64,000 nucleotides of DNA from Bacillus sp. X1(2014) (GCF_007678255.1 NZ_VEED01000001.1:310001-374000), one strand, 5' to 3'; positions 9,807 through 20,259 are shown, numbered from the stretch's first letter. A program made the numbers and translations. Notes: generated by a model from the sequence alone, not told the origin.

Positions 9807-11594
9807 CTATTTTCGAGGCAGCACGAAGGAAAATGTCGTTCCTTGACCGGGTTTACTCTGAACAGAAATATGACCATGGTGTGCATCAATAATATTTTTA
9901 GCAATGGCTAGTCCTAGGCCTGTACCTGCTCTTCCTCTAGTTCGGGCTTTATCGGCTTTATAAAAACGTTCGAAGACGAATGGCAGGTCCTCTTCGGGAA
10001 TACCAGAGCCAGAATCCTTTACTCTAATCATAATTCCTATTTCTTCTAATGTGACACTTAATTTAACCGAACCGCCTTTAGGTGTATGTCTGATCGCATT
10101 ATCGATTAAATTAGTTAGTACCTGTTCAATACGATCAGGATCAAACGAAATAGAGGTGATTCCCATCTCAATTTCAGCATTCAATTGAATCTCATTCTCT
10201 TTAGCTAATCCCTGAAACTTATGGATAATTCGATTAATAAATGATGAAATATTAATTTCTTCTTTTGTTAATAGAAGATGTCCTGCTTCCATTCGGGCCA
10301 AATCAAGCAACTCATTTACAAGTCTGCCCATCCGCAATGATTCATCGTAGATGACCTTTGCCATTTCCTTTTTCTCTTCCTGGGATTCAGCAATATCATC
10401 TACAATCGCCTCACTATACCCTTGCAGCATCGATATAGGCGTTCTAAGTTCATGTGATACATTCGCAATAAAGTCTTGTCTCATTTTATCTAACTGCCGT
10501 TCCTCTGTCATATCCCTTAAAACAGCAACAGCACCGCGGATAAATCGGTTACTATATAATGGGCTTACCAGGATGACCCAATGCCTGCCTTGAAACGAGA
10601 TTTCACCAACTTGTTCTGACTCAGTATCTACTGCTTGTTGAAAAAGATCCATTACCTCTGTTGGGATAGCCTCAGAATCAGAACTAAATCCACCCATTTC
10701 ATAATACCAATATTGTAGAAAACGGTCAGCTGGGGGATTAGTAATTAAGATTGTACCGTCCCGATTAAAAGTAATAACTCCATCCGCCATACTACTTAAG
10801 ATACTTGATAGCTGTTCTTTTTCTTGGCTAAGTGCACTCATATTGAATTTCAATTGTCTGCCCATTTGATTAAACGCAGTTGCTAATTCACCAATTTCAT
10901 CGTGCGTGAGGATTGGAACTTTGGTATCGAACTTCCCTCTAGCCACTTCAAATGCTGCTTCCCTCATCTTTCTTAACGGAGCAGCAATTCTTGTAGATAA
11001 AAAGAATGCAAAAATGGTTGTAAGAATAATTGCGACGCCAGCCACAAGTAAAATAAATTTCGTTGTTTCATGAGTTGTTTCCTGCATGACTTCCATTGAT
11101 TGATAAATAAAGACGGCACTATGCTCTTCCCCAGGAAGATGCAAAGGTACACCGATAATCGAAAACTTCGTTCCCTTTTCATCATCATCATTTTCACTGA
11201 ACGTAAGAGTAGAAACCTTTTCTACATTAACATCTCGTTTAAAGACTTGTGATAAATTTGGGTCATTCTTAATATCAGTCAATGATAATCTTTTCGTCTT
11301 TTCTGTGTTTGGAGAGTAGTAGATTTCATTCTCATTTTTGATGATGACTACATTATTCACTTTATCGATGATTTCCCAGGATATCTCTAATCCAAGTGAT
11401 AATTCTCCATTCGTATGTCCTTCTAAAACGTTAGCAATCTTCTCGGCTGTGTTGGTTAAATCCTCTTTCATCCCAAGAGTATTGTAGTTTTGGAAAAATT
11501 CGAGAAGCATGATTGTTAAGATGAATAGAACAACTGAAACTAATAAAAGGATCGTTAACCATAGCTTTCCTACAACACTTCTTAAAAAGGTCAT
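9807..11594 (-). CDS. resE: Sensor histidine kinase ResE
   Basis: 595-residue membrane kinase of the ResDE system governing aerobic and anaerobic respiration. Transmembrane helices at about 10-32 and 180-200 flank an extracytoplasmic sensor region; then HAMP (about 200-252), PAS (about 255-365), the phospho-acceptor H381 in NVSHELRTP, and an ATPase domain with N box ([13 protein letters not shown]), DSGSGIPEE and GTGLGLAIA. The start overlaps the resD stop by 4 bases. Confidence 0.95.
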   Translation of the reverse strand: MTFLRSVVGKLWLTILLLVSVVLFILTIMLLEFFQNYNTLGMKEDLTNTAEKIANVLEGHTNGELSLGLEISWEIIDKVNNVVIIKNENEIYYSPNTEKTKRLSLTDIKNDPNLSQVFKRDVNVEKVSTLTFSENDDDEKGTKFSIIGVPLHLPGEEHSAVFIYQSMEVMQETTHETTKFILLVAGVAIILTTIFAFFLSTRIAAPLRKMREAAFEVARGKFDTKVPILTHDEIGELATAFNQMGRQLKFNMSALSQEKEQLSSILSSMADGVITFNRDGTILITNPPADRFLQYWYYEMGGFSSDSEAIPTEVMDLFQQAVDTESEQVGEISFQGRHWVILVSPLYSNRFIRGAVAVLRDMTEERQLDKMRQDFIANVSHELRTPISMLQGYSEAIVDDIAESQEEKKEMAKVIYDESLRMGRLVNELLDLARMEAGHLLLTKEEINISSFINRIIHKFQGLAKENEIQLNAEIEMGITSISFDPDRIEQVLTNLIDNAIRHTPKGGSVKLSVTLEEIGIMIRVKDSGSGIPEEDLPFVFERFYKADKARTRGRAGTGLGLAIAKNIIDAHHGHISVQSKPGQGTTFSFVLPRK

Positions 11595-12307
11595 TCATTA
11601 ATAACCTCAAATTTATAGCCTACACCCCATACTGTGACAATCATCCTTGCCGCTTGCTCGGAGACTTTGTTTAATTTTTCACGGAGACGCTTTACATGGG
11701 TATCTACTGTACGTAGATCTCCGAAAAACTCATAGTGCCAGACTTCTTTAAGTAATTGTTCACGATCAAAAACTTTATCTGGGGTTTTCGATAAGAAATA
11801 AAGTAATTCATATTCTTTTGGAGTTAAACTAACTTCTTTACCATCAGCTGATACTCTGTGTGCATCATTATCAATTGTTAGGTGCGGAAATACAATTACG
11901 TCTTTCGTTGTTGTTTCCGTTTGCAGGTAACTAGTTTGTGATGATCTTCTTAACAAGGCTTTAACCCTTAAGACAACTTCTCGTGGACTGAATGGTTTAA
12001 CAATATAATCGTCTGTGCCCACTTCAAATCCTTGAACTCGATTGATTTCTTCACCTTTTGCGGTAAGCATGATTACTGGCGTTGCTTTTTTTTCTCTTAA
12101 TTCACGACAAACTTCAATTCCATCCTTACCAGGCATCATTAGGTCGAGGAGAATGGCATCGTAATCATTAGCAAATGCTTTCTCTAATGCTTCATTTCCG
12201 TCTTCTGCTTCATCAATTATATAATCTTCTCGCTCTAAGTACATTTTTAATAAGCGACGAATTCTTTCCTCATCATCTACCACTAAAATTTTTACGTCTT
12301 TATCCAT
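11591..12307 (-). CDS. resD: Response regulator ResD
   Basis: 238-residue OmpR-class regulator. The receiver domain has the DDE acidic pocket near 11-13, phospho-acceptor D55 (LLDLMMPG), T in MLTAKG and K in IVKPFSPRE. The C-terminal winged helix contains [12 protein letters not shown] and the terminal [10 protein letters not shown]. The ATG at 12307 follows GGGGGGATTAATA; the longer frame to 12343 lacks a ribosome site. It should be phosphorylated by ResE and activate resA, ctaA and nitrate/nitrite-respiration genes in relatives. Confidence 0.95.
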   Translation of the reverse strand: MDKDVKILVVDDEERIRRLLKMYLEREDYIIDEAEDGNEALEKAFANDYDAILLDLMMPGKDGIEVCRELREKKATPVIMLTAKGEEINRVQGFEVGTDDYIVKPFSPREVVLRVKALLRRSSQTSYLQTETTTKDVIVFPHLTIDNDAHRVSADGKEVSLTPKEYELLYFLSKTPDKVFDREQLLKEVWHYEFFGDLRTVDTHVKRLREKLNKVSEQAARMIVTVWGVGYKFEVINE

Positions 12308-12388
12308 TATTAATCCCCCCATGGAGTTTATTTTACAAAACACTATTGTTTTATGCTATAATTTCCTGCTAATTCGCCTGAAAAGTTG

Positions 12389-12404
12389 TGTCAATATTTT
12401 GACA
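12389..12404. promoter_or_regulatory. Inverted repeat upstream of resD (possible operator)
   Basis: Perfect TGTCAA-tatt-TTGACA inverted repeat about 82 bases before the resD start; its minus-strand half supplies a TTGACA -35-like hexamer. The binding protein is unknown. Confidence 0.4.
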
Positions 12405-12431
12405 AACTATAAAACATTTAAGTTTTAAAAA

Positions 12432-12458
12432 GGCCCTCACTTTAATAAAAGTGAAGGC
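12432..12458 (-). terminator. Terminator between resC and resD
   Basis: Minus strand GCCTTCACTTT / AAAGTGAGGGC (11 bp, one G-U) followed by CTTTTTAAAA. It lies after resC and before resD, so it should reduce read-through from resABC into resDE. Confidence 0.75.
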
Positions 12459-12482
12459 TATAAAATGTAGCTTTAAAGCAAT

Positions 12483-13667
12483 TTAACCTGCATAGGAATG
12501 GAGTCCAGCAATAACAAGATTTACTGCAACCAGGTTAAACATAATTATGACAAAACCAATAACAGCTAGCCATGCGGATTTTTCTCCATGCCAGCCTTTT
12601 GAAAGGCGAAGATGTAAAAATGCTGCGTAAAACAACCAAGTAATTAATGCCCATACTTCCTTTGGATCCCAGCCCCAAAATCGTGACCAAGCCATTTGTG
12701 CCCAAATCATTGCAAAAATAAGTGCACCTAGAGTAAAGACAGGAAAACCTATTAACACAGATCGATAGCTAATTTCATCCACAAAGTCTAGTTTAATGTT
12801 TTTAACAATCGGCTGTAGAGCTGCTGCAATTCGCTTTCTTAAAATTAATCTAATGATGCCATAAATAACAAGACCCGCCATCAATGACCAGATAACTGTA
12901 TTCAATTTTTTCGCATTAATAAAGGCTGGAACCTCAAACAACGGATTAAATCCTTCTTTAGTTATTAATTCTCCTTCATGTGGACCAGAAAGTGCAGGCA
13001 GAGTATATTCAAGCACAGCCGCGTTATCGTGTTTATCCACCCAATTAAATTTTTCATGGTAACCCAAACCAGAAAAGATAGAAGATACAGCAACGAAACC
13101 AATGACTGCAACTAGTGAAAACATCACTATTTCAAGCCAGAATGTCTGTTTGCTGGATTTTGTTTGATCAATTGCCTTAACCAAATAAATAAGGCCTGCT
13201 GCAAAACTAATTGCTAAGATGGCTTCTCCAATTGCCGCAGTAGTAACATGAATATGGAGCCAATAGCTTTGTAACGCTGGTATTAATGGCGAAATATCCT
13301 TCGGAAACATACTCGCATAAGCAATAACCAAAATAGCCACAGGCATGGTAAATAATCCAAGTAAGGTGGTTCGATAAATAAAATATATAACAATAAATGC
13401 ACCAACTAGAGCCATTCCAAAGAATGTCGTAAACTCAAACATATTACTTACGGGAGCGTGCCCGGCTGCAATCCATCTCGTGATAAAGTAACCTAACTGC
13501 GAGATAAAGCCAATAATCGTTAAAAAGACAGCTATTTTCCCCCACTTATTGGTTCCTTGCTTCTCATCCCCTGTTTTTTTTGATTTAATCGCCCCACCAA
13601 AAAATAGGGTTGCAACTAAATATAGTATAAAAGAAATAAATAATAAATTACTACTTATTGTTGCCAA
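12483..13667 (-). CDS. resC: Cytochrome c biogenesis protein ResC (CcsA family)
   Basis: 394-residue polytopic membrane protein of the System II (Ccs) cytochrome c maturation machinery, which with ResB delivers and attaches heme outside the membrane. The family tryptophan-rich WWD-type motif appears as [18 protein letters not shown], and conserved histidines lie in flanking helices ([10 protein letters not shown]). The start is a TTG directly abutting the resB stop (TAGTTG), with GGGGGGAGTC as ribosome site inside the end of resB. Confidence 0.93.
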   Translation of the reverse strand: MATISSNLLFISFILYLVATLFFGGAIKSKKTGDEKQGTNKWGKIAVFLTIIGFISQLGYFITRWIAAGHAPVSNMFEFTTFFGMALVGAFIVIYFIYRTTLLGLFTMPVAILVIAYASMFPKDISPLIPALQSYWLHIHVTTAAIGEAILAISFAAGLIYLVKAIDQTKSSKQTFWLEIVMFSLVAVIGFVAVSSIFSGLGYHEKFNWVDKHDNAAVLEYTLPALSGPHEGELITKEGFNPLFEVPAFINAKKLNTVIWSLMAGLVIYGIIRLILRKRIAAALQPIVKNIKLDFVDEISYRSVLIGFPVFTLGALIFAMIWAQMAWSRFWGWDPKEVWALITWLFYAAFLHLRLSKGWHGEKSAWLAVIGFVIIMFNLVAVNLVIAGLHSYAG

Positions 13668-15290
13668 CTAGACTCCCCCCTTATCCGTTTCTTCAATTTG
13701 CGATTGATCGATTGGCATATTAAGATTTGTACCTGCCAATACACTTTCAATTTCTCGTTTTAGTCCGTACCAATTTTTATTTGTGTGCGCAGCAATCCAA
13801 ACTTCGCCGTTTTTGTTTTGCAGCCAAATGCGGCGATGATTCCAATAGGCGCCTTGTATCACACCAATCATAAAGATGATTCCGCCTATTATAATCACCC
13901 ATAGAGTTGCATCTTTGCGAACAATAAAGCCTGAAACATTTGTCGTTTCGATTCCTTTGAAAGCCATCTTATATTGGTTATCACCGAACGGTTCAATTGT
14001 TTGCTTGATGGCTACAAAACTCGTTTCTCCTTTTGGCTTGTCTGGAGTCACCATTCGAAAGACAAAAGCAGGGTTGTTTGGTACGCGTGATTTTGTGGTT
14101 GGCTCGCCATTGTCTGCAAATTCAAAGTCAGGAAAATAGTTTAGTATTTCAACCGAATAGCCATTTCCAAGGTCATACTTCATCTTTGGGTCTCTTAAGT
14201 CAATTGTAAGCTCACCCATGGATTTATTTGTCTGTTTATTTGTCAAACCAAATGACATTTTATTTAATTCATTCCTGAATGAAGCTTGAAAAACCGAATA
14301 GCCTTCATATGTGAGTGGTAAATTTACACGGACCTTATAATCTTTGACTTTTTTAAGAGTTGGTTTCTCACCAGGGAGATTTTGTCCAACTCGTTTATAT
14401 AGAACAACGTTAGATTGATAATTTTTTACAACTTCCCCGGCCTTATCAATCGCCTTTTCAAAGGTCTTATCTTTATTTTTATCGTAATGCTCCAGAATGA
14501 ACTTGTTATTTTGAAGATAGAACTGTCCATCCGTCTCTGGAACAACAGCCGTTTCACCTTCTCGCACCCAAAGGTCTTCATTAACATACATCCCAGGAAT
14601 AAAGCGCAGCACACCGCCGAACAAGAAAATAATTAAACCCACATGGTTTACGTATGGACCCCAGCGAGAAAATCGTCCCTTTTCCGCTAAAATATCGCCA
14701 TTTTCTTCACGAATATGGTATCGTCTTTCTTGTAAATGTTTCTTAACTGTCGAAAAATCGTTTTCACTCGCTGCTTCGTTCACTCCGAAAACACGCTGAC
14801 GTTTTAAAAAGCCCTCATGTCTAGTTACTCTTTGGGCCTTAAGGGCCTTATATAATGGCACAACTCGATCAAGACTACAAATGACTAGCGATATTCCAAT
14901 CATTGCAATCAAGACTAGGTACCACCAAGAACTATATAGGTTATTGAATCCCAATTGGTAATATAATTTACCAAACCAGCCATATTCTTGCTCGTAGTAG
15001 ACATCTGCAGGTAAATCGATATACATTTCTTGAGGCAAAATGGTACCAAGTGATGAGGCAATTAATGTAATAATAATCAGCCAAACTCCAACTTTTACTG
15101 ATGAAAAAAAGTTCCATATTTTATCAATAATAGTTTTATTGTATGTTTGTGAACGTCGTGCACTCCCTTCATAGCGCATATCGATAAGCTGATCTGCATT
15201 TGTTTGAATAATCAGCTCTTTTCCACATGCTTCACATAAAACGGTTCCATGGGGATTCACATGCCCACATTCACATTTAACATCATTCAT
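13668..15290 (-). CDS. resB: Cytochrome c biogenesis protein ResB
   Basis: 540-residue Ccs1/ResB-family protein, partner of ResC in System II heme delivery. An N-terminal zinc-ribbon-like motif (CECGHVN...CEACGKE, about 6-23) precedes transmembrane helices near 70, 125 and 210 and a large extracytoplasmic domain, with a last helix around 455-475. It lies 21 bases after the resA stop. The N-terminal ribbon is also present in B. subtilis ResB. Confidence 0.93.
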   Translation of the reverse strand: MNDVKCECGHVNPHGTVLCEACGKELIIQTNADQLIDMRYEGSARRSQTYNKTIIDKIWNFFSSVKVGVWLIIITLIASSLGTILPQEMYIDLPADVYYEQEYGWFGKLYYQLGFNNLYSSWWYLVLIAMIGISLVICSLDRVVPLYKALKAQRVTRHEGFLKRQRVFGVNEAASENDFSTVKKHLQERRYHIREENGDILAEKGRFSRWGPYVNHVGLIIFLFGGVLRFIPGMYVNEDLWVREGETAVVPETDGQFYLQNNKFILEHYDKNKDKTFEKAIDKAGEVVKNYQSNVVLYKRVGQNLPGEKPTLKKVKDYKVRVNLPLTYEGYSVFQASFRNELNKMSFGLTNKQTNKSMGELTIDLRDPKMKYDLGNGYSVEILNYFPDFEFADNGEPTTKSRVPNNPAFVFRMVTPDKPKGETSFVAIKQTIEPFGDNQYKMAFKGIETTNVSGFIVRKDATLWVIIIGGIIFMIGVIQGAYWNHRRIWLQNKNGEVWIAAHTNKNWYGLKREIESVLAGTNLNMPIDQSQIEETDKGGV

Positions 15291-15311
15291 TCGAAAAAAC
15301 TCCCTACAACC

Positions 15312-15836
15312 TTAAGGTTTAATTTTCTCCATAAACTCCCTTACTTTTTCTTCCGTAAGTTCACCTGTATAATAATCTACGACCTCGCCATTCTTATTAA
15401 TCAAAAATGTAGCTGGAAGCGGATCAATTCCATAAGTATTCATGACTTCTTTATCAGTATCAATCATAATTGGAAAATCCAGTTTTAAACGCTCTGCAAA
15501 TTGATTAACTGCAAGCTCGGATTCTTGAATATCTACTGTCAAGACTTGAACGCCTTTGTCCTTATACTGATGATACTGATTATTAATATAAGGCATTTCC
15601 TTTTTACATGGCGGGCACCATGTTCCCCAGAAATTTAGGAATACCCCTTGTCCACGGTAATCTGAAAGCTTGTGCTTTTTTCCTTGCATATCTACCAATG
15701 CAAAATCAGGAGCCTGTTCACCTACCGCAACTTTTTGCTTCGTATCCTTTGTAAAATTTGCATACAATGTATAAACAACGGCTGCACCTAGTAAAAGTAA
15801 GATGACGGATCTCATAACTAATCGCCGCTTTTTCAT
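15312..15836 (-). CDS. resA: Thiol-disulfide oxidoreductase ResA
   Basis: 174-residue membrane-anchored thioredoxin-like protein that reduces apocytochrome c heme-binding cysteines. One N-terminal transmembrane helix (about 9-27) precedes the redox motif WCPPC with C74 and C77, followed by the cis-proline region (PLPATFLI). The ATG at 15836 follows GGGAGGGTTTTTT; an upstream in-frame ATG at 15857 is rejected. First gene of resABC, 75 bases after rluB. Confidence 0.95.
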   Translation of the reverse strand: MKKRRLVMRSVILLLLGAAVVYTLYANFTKDTKQKVAVGEQAPDFALVDMQGKKHKLSDYRGQGVFLNFWGTWCPPCKKEMPYINNQYHQYKDKGVQVLTVDIQESELAVNQFAERLKLDFPIMIDTDKEVMNTYGIDPLPATFLINKNGEVVDYYTGELTEEKVREFMEKIKP

Positions 15837-15932
15837 AAAAAACCCTCCCATAACCACTTGTCACAGTTTGTCTAATTATAGCATTTTCCAATATATTCAC
15901 AGTGTAAACACAGAACGTAATTTGTGACGGTT

Positions 15933-16670
15933 TTATGAATTTTTTTTGGCAGACCCCATCCCGAGTGCTCTAAGTTGCTTAACTTCGTGTGGTGTCAGTT
16001 CTCTAGCGTCACCTGTTCTTAAACCATTTAGTGTTAAGAAACCGTAGCGTTCACGCTTCAATTTCAACACTTCATGGCCAATCGCTTCAAACATCCTTCT
16101 AACCTGACGATTTCTACCTTCATGGATGGTTATTTCAATAATCGCGGCTTGTTTTTTATTGTCTGCCGAGAGCAATTTCACTCTTGCAGGGGCTGTTTTT
16201 CCATCTTCTAAACGGATGCCCCTTTCTAATTTCCTTAAATTTTCCTTTGAGGGAATTCCTTTTACCTTTGCTACATAAACTTTATCAATTTCATTTTTAG
16301 GATGCATTAGTAAATTAGCAAATTCCCCATCATTGGTTAACACTAATAAACCAGATGTATCGTAATCAAGACGTCCAACGGGATAAATTCTTTCTTTTAA
16401 ATGCGGAAAGAAATCTGTGACTACTTTTCTCCCCTTATCATCATTAACACTTGAGATAACTCCTCGTGGTTTATATAAAAGGAAATAAACAGGTTCTTCT
16501 TTCTCAATCTGAATTTCATTTACTTCTACCCTATCAGATGTAGAAACTTTCAGACCAAGTTCTGTAACAACCTTTCCATTAACCTTTACGCGCCCATCTT
16601 TTATTAGGTCCTCCGCTTTTCTTCTAGAAGCAATGCCCGCCCGAGCAATTACTTTTTGTAATCTTTCCAT
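15933..16670 (-). CDS. rluB: Ribosomal large-subunit pseudouridine synthase B
   Basis: 245-residue RsuA/RluB-family enzyme that makes pseudouridine in the 23S rRNA peptidyl-transferase region. An S4 RNA-binding domain (about 1-60, RLQKVIARAGIASRRKAEDLI) precedes the catalytic domain with the catalytic aspartate in GRLDYDTSGLLVLTNDG (near 104) and NRQVRRMFEAIGH. The start at 16670 follows CGAGGTGGAATA. Confidence 0.94.
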   Translation of the reverse strand: MERLQKVIARAGIASRRKAEDLIKDGRVKVNGKVVTELGLKVSTSDRVEVNEIQIEKEEPVYFLLYKPRGVISSVNDDKGRKVVTDFFPHLKERIYPVGRLDYDTSGLLVLTNDGEFANLLMHPKNEIDKVYVAKVKGIPSKENLRKLERGIRLEDGKTAPARVKLLSADNKKQAAIIEITIHEGRNRQVRRMFEAIGHEVLKLKRERYGFLTLNGLRTGDARELTPHEVKQLRALGMGSAKKNS

Positions 16671-16794
16671 TATTCCACCTCGAATTTATCTATATAAAAC
16701 GATTAGACTGCACAAAAATGCATCCTATCCTTATGAATTATGACACAATTCCTTCACTTTTCAAAGTAACGGATATTATAATGGAAAAATAAAA

Positions 16795-16818
16795 TAGCAT
16801 GTCCAATAGAACATGCTA
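16795..16818 (-). terminator. Terminator after spmB
   Basis: TAGCATGT / ACATGCTA stem followed on the minus strand by TTTTATTTTT, ending the dacB-spmA-spmB operon. Confidence 0.82.
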
Positions 16819-16827
16819 CATTCAGTA

Positions 16828-17364
16828 TTAATTTGTACCAAAAATGAAAGCAACAACTGCAATCGCCGCAATAATGCCGACAACGTCCGCGAGAAGCCCT
16901 ACTTTTAGGGCATCCCCCATTTTTTTAATCCCAACGGCTCCAAAATAAACGGTTAACACATAAAAAGTCGTGTCAGTACTCCCTTGCAAAACTGATGCTA
17001 AACGGCCAATAAATGAATCAGGACCATAAACAGCAATTAAATCACTCGTCATCCCCAGTGCTGCATTCCCAGAAATTGGCCTTATAATTAGTAAAGGCAC
17101 AATTTCTGCAGGTACTCCCATTGTTTTCATGAGTGGGCGAATCCAATTCATTAAAGCATCTAGTGCACCTGATGCCCGGAAGACGGAAATAGCCACAAGC
17201 ATACCAACAAGAAAGGGAATAATGGAAACGGCAATCTTTATGCCTTCCTTTCCACCTTCAACAAAACTTTCATAAGTAGAGACGCGTTTGATCGTACCAT
17301 ATAATAGTATGATCCCAATGAGTAATGGAATAAAAGTTAATGAAATTACCGAAATGAGCTCCAT
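16828..17364 (-). CDS. spmB: Spore maturation protein SpmB
   Basis: 178-residue polytopic membrane protein of the nucleoside-recognition (Gate) domain family. With SpmA it is needed for proper spore-core dehydration and heat resistance in Bacillus. Several helices are visible, including the motif IRPISGNAALGMTSDL. It follows spmA by 6 bases and ends the dacB-spmA-spmB mother-cell operon. Confidence 0.93.
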   Translation of the reverse strand: MELISVISLTFIPLLIGIILLYGTIKRVSTYESFVEGGKEGIKIAVSIIPFLVGMLVAISVFRASGALDALMNWIRPLMKTMGVPAEIVPLLIIRPISGNAALGMTSDLIAVYGPDSFIGRLASVLQGSTDTTFYVLTVYFGAVGIKKMGDALKVGLLADVVGIIAAIAVVAFIFGTN

Positions 17365-17370
17365 GCCTCT

Positions 17371-17958
17371 TCATCCTTTTCTGTTTCTGCGATAATAGAA
17401 ATAACGGTCAATTAGGATTGCACCAAGTGCGGAAATAATTGTCGCAATAATTGTAGGAACGACAATCTCGGTAGGAGATGCTGAATGATAGTTCATTCTA
17501 ATCGCAATGACAGTAGTGGGAATAATCGTAATACTTGCCGTATTAATGGCTAAAAAGGTGACCATGGATCTGCTAGCCGAATCCTTTCCTCCATTTAACT
17601 TTTTTAATTCTTCCATTGCCTTAATTCCTAATGGAGTGGCAGCATTCCCTAATCCAAACATGTTAGAAATCATATTGGATAATATATATCCCATTGCTGG
17701 ATGGTTAACTGGTACTTCCGGAAAAAGCCGTTTAACAAGCGGTCGAAAAAGTCTAGAAAGGCGCTCTAGAAGACCAGACTCCTCAGCAATTCGCATCATT
17801 CCAAGCCAAAAGACCAGAACACTAATAAGTCCGATACAAAGTGTCACCGCTTCTTTCGCCCCATCAAAGATTGCTTTGTTCACTTCAGTCATTGTTCCAT
17901 TGATGAGTGCAAAAATAAAACCAACAATGAACATAAACATCCAGATATAATTAACCAT
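17371..17958 (-). CDS. spmA: Spore maturation protein SpmA
   Basis: 195-residue polytopic membrane protein with the Gate domain (HPAMGYILSNMISNMFGLGNAATPLG region) and terminal DRYFYYRRN. The ATG at 17958 overlaps the dacB stop by 8 bases and gives the family N-terminus MVNYIWM; the frame upstream begins at a TTG without a ribosome site. Acts with SpmB and DacB in spore cortex and core maturation, by family knowledge. Confidence 0.93.
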   Translation of the reverse strand: MVNYIWMFMFIVGFIFALINGTMTEVNKAIFDGAKEAVTLCIGLISVLVFWLGMMRIAEESGLLERLSRLFRPLVKRLFPEVPVNHPAMGYILSNMISNMFGLGNAATPLGIKAMEELKKLNGGKDSASRSMVTFLAINTASITIIPTTVIAIRMNYHSASPTEIVVPTIIATIISALGAILIDRYFYYRRNRKG

Positions 17959-19096
17959 TGGCCTGTACACCAATGAAAATCAGAAAAATTTTCTTTACAA
18001 AATCAAACAATCCTTCTTTCTTTACAGGCACATTTTGATAGTAAATGGGGGTCTCTTGGACAACTCGCCCATCTAAGTAAACCTCAGCCTTACCCACAAC
18101 TGCATCATTCTTCTTATCATTATCAAATTTTGGTGTCGGTTTATTCAGCTTATATTTTATAGAAAATAAATCCACTTCTTCGCTCGTAACCGGATAGACA
18201 ATTGATTTCTTTACATATAGGTGATTCTTATAAACCTTTGTTTTAATACCATCAATTTTACCCTCAGCTAATACTTCAGCCATATCAAACCCTTTAAAAC
18301 CACTTTCATACATAGAAATATGGTCATTCCAATCGTCAGGTCCGTTCAGGGTTACTGCAATTAAACTCATATCTCCTTTTGTTGCAGTTGTAACTAGAGT
18401 TCGTTTTGCCCGTTTTGTGTACCCTGTTTTTCCACCGGTGGTATATTTATATTTTGTTAGCAAGCGGTTTTTATTTTTCCAAACACGGTCCCAATCTTCC
18501 GTAGGATTTGGTGCTCGATAAACCTTTGTTCCAGAGATTTTTTTAAAGGTTTTATCCTGCATGGCATAACGCATTAACACAGCCATGTCATAAGCTGTGG
18601 AGTAATGATCTTCATGATCATCAAGGCCATGAGGATTGGAAAAATGGGTATTTAACATCCCGATTTGCTTTGCCTTTTGATTCATTAGATAAGCAAACCC
18701 CTCTACACTTCCACCCACATATTCGGCGATTGCTACAGCTGTATCATTTCCAGACCTAAGCATCAATCCATAGACTAAATCTTTCAATTTAATTTTTTCA
18801 CCTGGCTTTAAATATACAGATGATCCTTCCGCCCGAGTTGCTTGTTCACTTACTTTTACATATTCATTCATTTTCCCCGATTCAATAGCTAGCTTCGCAG
18901 TCATTATTTTCGTAATACTCGCGATTCTTCTTTTTGTGTGGGCATCTTTCTCGTAAAGGATACGCCCTGATTTCTGCTCTATTAAAACAGCACTTGCTGC
19001 ACTTACGGAAACAGAAGCTTCCACCTTTTGAGGAATGTTAGCAATGAATAGTGAGACTATGAGGGAATACATAACTAGCTTCCAAATCATTCTCAT
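17951..19096 (-). CDS. dacB: D-alanyl-D-alanine carboxypeptidase DacB (PBP5*)
   Basis: 381-residue penicillin-binding protein that trims cortex peptidoglycan peptides during sporulation, limiting cross-linking. Signal peptide about 1-28; active-site serine S60 in SITK, SGN at 115-117 and KTG at 223-225 are all present. A C-terminal PBP5-like beta domain is followed by a hydrophobic amphipathic membrane-anchoring tail (FVKKIFLIFIGVQ). The ATG at 19096 follows GAGGTTAATCTA. First gene of dacB-spmA-spmB. Confidence 0.94.
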   Translation of the reverse strand: MRMIWKLVMYSLIVSLFIANIPQKVEASVSVSAASAVLIEQKSGRILYEKDAHTKRRIASITKIMTAKLAIESGKMNEYVKVSEQATRAEGSSVYLKPGEKIKLKDLVYGLMLRSGNDTAVAIAEYVGGSVEGFAYLMNQKAKQIGMLNTHFSNPHGLDDHEDHYSTAYDMAVLMRYAMQDKTFKKISGTKVYRAPNPTEDWDRVWKNKNRLLTKYKYTTGGKTGYTKRAKRTLVTTATKGDMSLIAVTLNGPDDWNDHISMYESGFKGFDMAEVLAEGKIDGIKTKVYKNHLYVKKSIVYPVTSEEVDLFSIKYKLNKPTPKFDNDKKNDAVVGKAEVYLDGRVVQETPIYYQNVPVKKEGLFDFVKKIFLIFIGVQANG

Positions 19097-19222
19097 TAGA
19101 TTAACCTCGTTCCCTTGTAAAGTTATCTTCTCTTAAGTCAAAGCTCATTTTGCTTTTCATTTTTCTTGTACAAGTTTATGCAGGACAAGGCTTGTTATGA
19201 CAACTTGCTGTAGAAAAACGAA

Positions 19223-19247
19223 AGCAGACGACATAGTGCCGTCTGCT
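19223..19247 (-). terminator. Terminator after the superoxide dismutase gene
   Basis: AGCAGACG / CGTCTGCT stem followed on the minus strand by TTCGTTTTTCT. Confidence 0.8.
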
Positions 19248-19265
19248 CCATACTCATTTCCCTAA

Positions 19266-20156
19266 TTATAATGCTGTCCATTTCCTGTCTGCTGCTTTTT
19301 CAAAGCGCATTTCTACATCATGCCAATTGACTATGTTCCACCAGTTGTCTACATATTCAGGTCTTTTATTCTTGTACTGAAGATAATAAGCATGCTCCCA
19401 AACATCTAATACCAAGAGTGGAAAAGTATCCCATTGGGTCAATAGCATATGTCGTTCAGATTGTAAAATCTCTAAATGTCTTGCTTGAGGTGACCAAACC
19501 AATATGGCCCAACCTACCCCTTCAACTTGTTTAGCCGCCTCAGTAAATTGCTTCTTAAATGCCGAAAAACCGCCAAAGTATTTTTCTATTTCACTTTTCA
19601 ACGGTCCTTGTGGACTCCCGCCTCCATGCGGGCTCATGTTTTTCCAAAAAATTGAATGAAGATAATGCCCTGAGCCGTGAAAGGCAAGTTCTCTTGACCA
19701 ATGCTTAATCAATGCGAAATCATTTGTTTCCCTTGCTTTTTTAAGTTTAAGTTCTGCTTTATTTAATCCATCAACATATGCCTGGTGATGCTTATCATGA
19801 TGAAGTCTCATAATTTCCTCTGATATATAAGGTTCCAAAGCATTATAGGGATAGGGGAGGTTAGGCAGTGTATGCCCACCTGCAGGAACTCTTTTCTCTG
19901 CCACCCAAATGTCACCGCTCGCTTGTTTTCTTTTAAAGTAATGTTCCATTTGTTCATGGATATATTCAGCCTTAGCTTGTAATGTTAGTAGTTCTTCATT
20001 CGATAACTGCGTTCTTGTGCTTTCAATTAACTCTGTAAAATTATCCAGTTGTTCCCATAACTCTCTGCTGCTGCCCTCTTTTTCCGATTGAAGAAACTGC
20101 TTCATTTGCTCATTCCACTCAAACATTTCGTTAACATATTGACTAAATTTATCCAT
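19266..20156 (-). CDS. Fe/Mn superoxide dismutase-domain protein with N-terminal helical extension
   Basis: 296 residues. The C-terminal 200 form an Fe/Mn-SOD domain (HTLPNLPYPYNALEPYIS; LHHDKHHQAYVDGLN; HGSGHYLHSIFWKNM; LDVWEHAYYLQYKN) in which the metal-ligand histidines and the DVWEH aspartate and histidine are visible. The first roughly 85 residues are a charged helical extension not found in ordinary SodA, resembling the longer Bacillus SodF type. ATG 20156 has GAGGGATGGC upstream; another ATG at 20168 is possible. Activity is likely but the role of the extension is unknown. Confidence 0.85.
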   Translation of the reverse strand: MDKFSQYVNEMFEWNEQMKQFLQSEKEGSSRELWEQLDNFTELIESTRTQLSNEELLTLQAKAEYIHEQMEHYFKRKQASGDIWVAEKRVPAGGHTLPNLPYPYNALEPYISEEIMRLHHDKHHQAYVDGLNKAELKLKKARETNDFALIKHWSRELAFHGSGHYLHSIFWKNMSPHGGGSPQGPLKSEIEKYFGGFSAFKKQFTEAAKQVEGVGWAILVWSPQARHLEILQSERHMLLTQWDTFPLLVLDVWEHAYYLQYKNKRPEYVDNWWNIVNWHDVEMRFEKAADRKWTAL

Positions 20157-20240
20157 GCCATCCCTCATTCCTGACTTGTTGTTGAAAAGTAATCTACCTA
20201 AATGGTATGAGTGATACGGTTTAATAAGAACAAAAACAAA

Positions 20241-20259
20241 GCTGCCCTAGTAGGACAGC
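20241..20259 (-). terminator. Terminator downstream of ypuI
   Basis: Minus strand GCTGTCC / GGGCAGC (one G-U) followed by TTTGTTTTTGTTC, about 75 bases after the ypuI stop. Confidence 0.7.
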
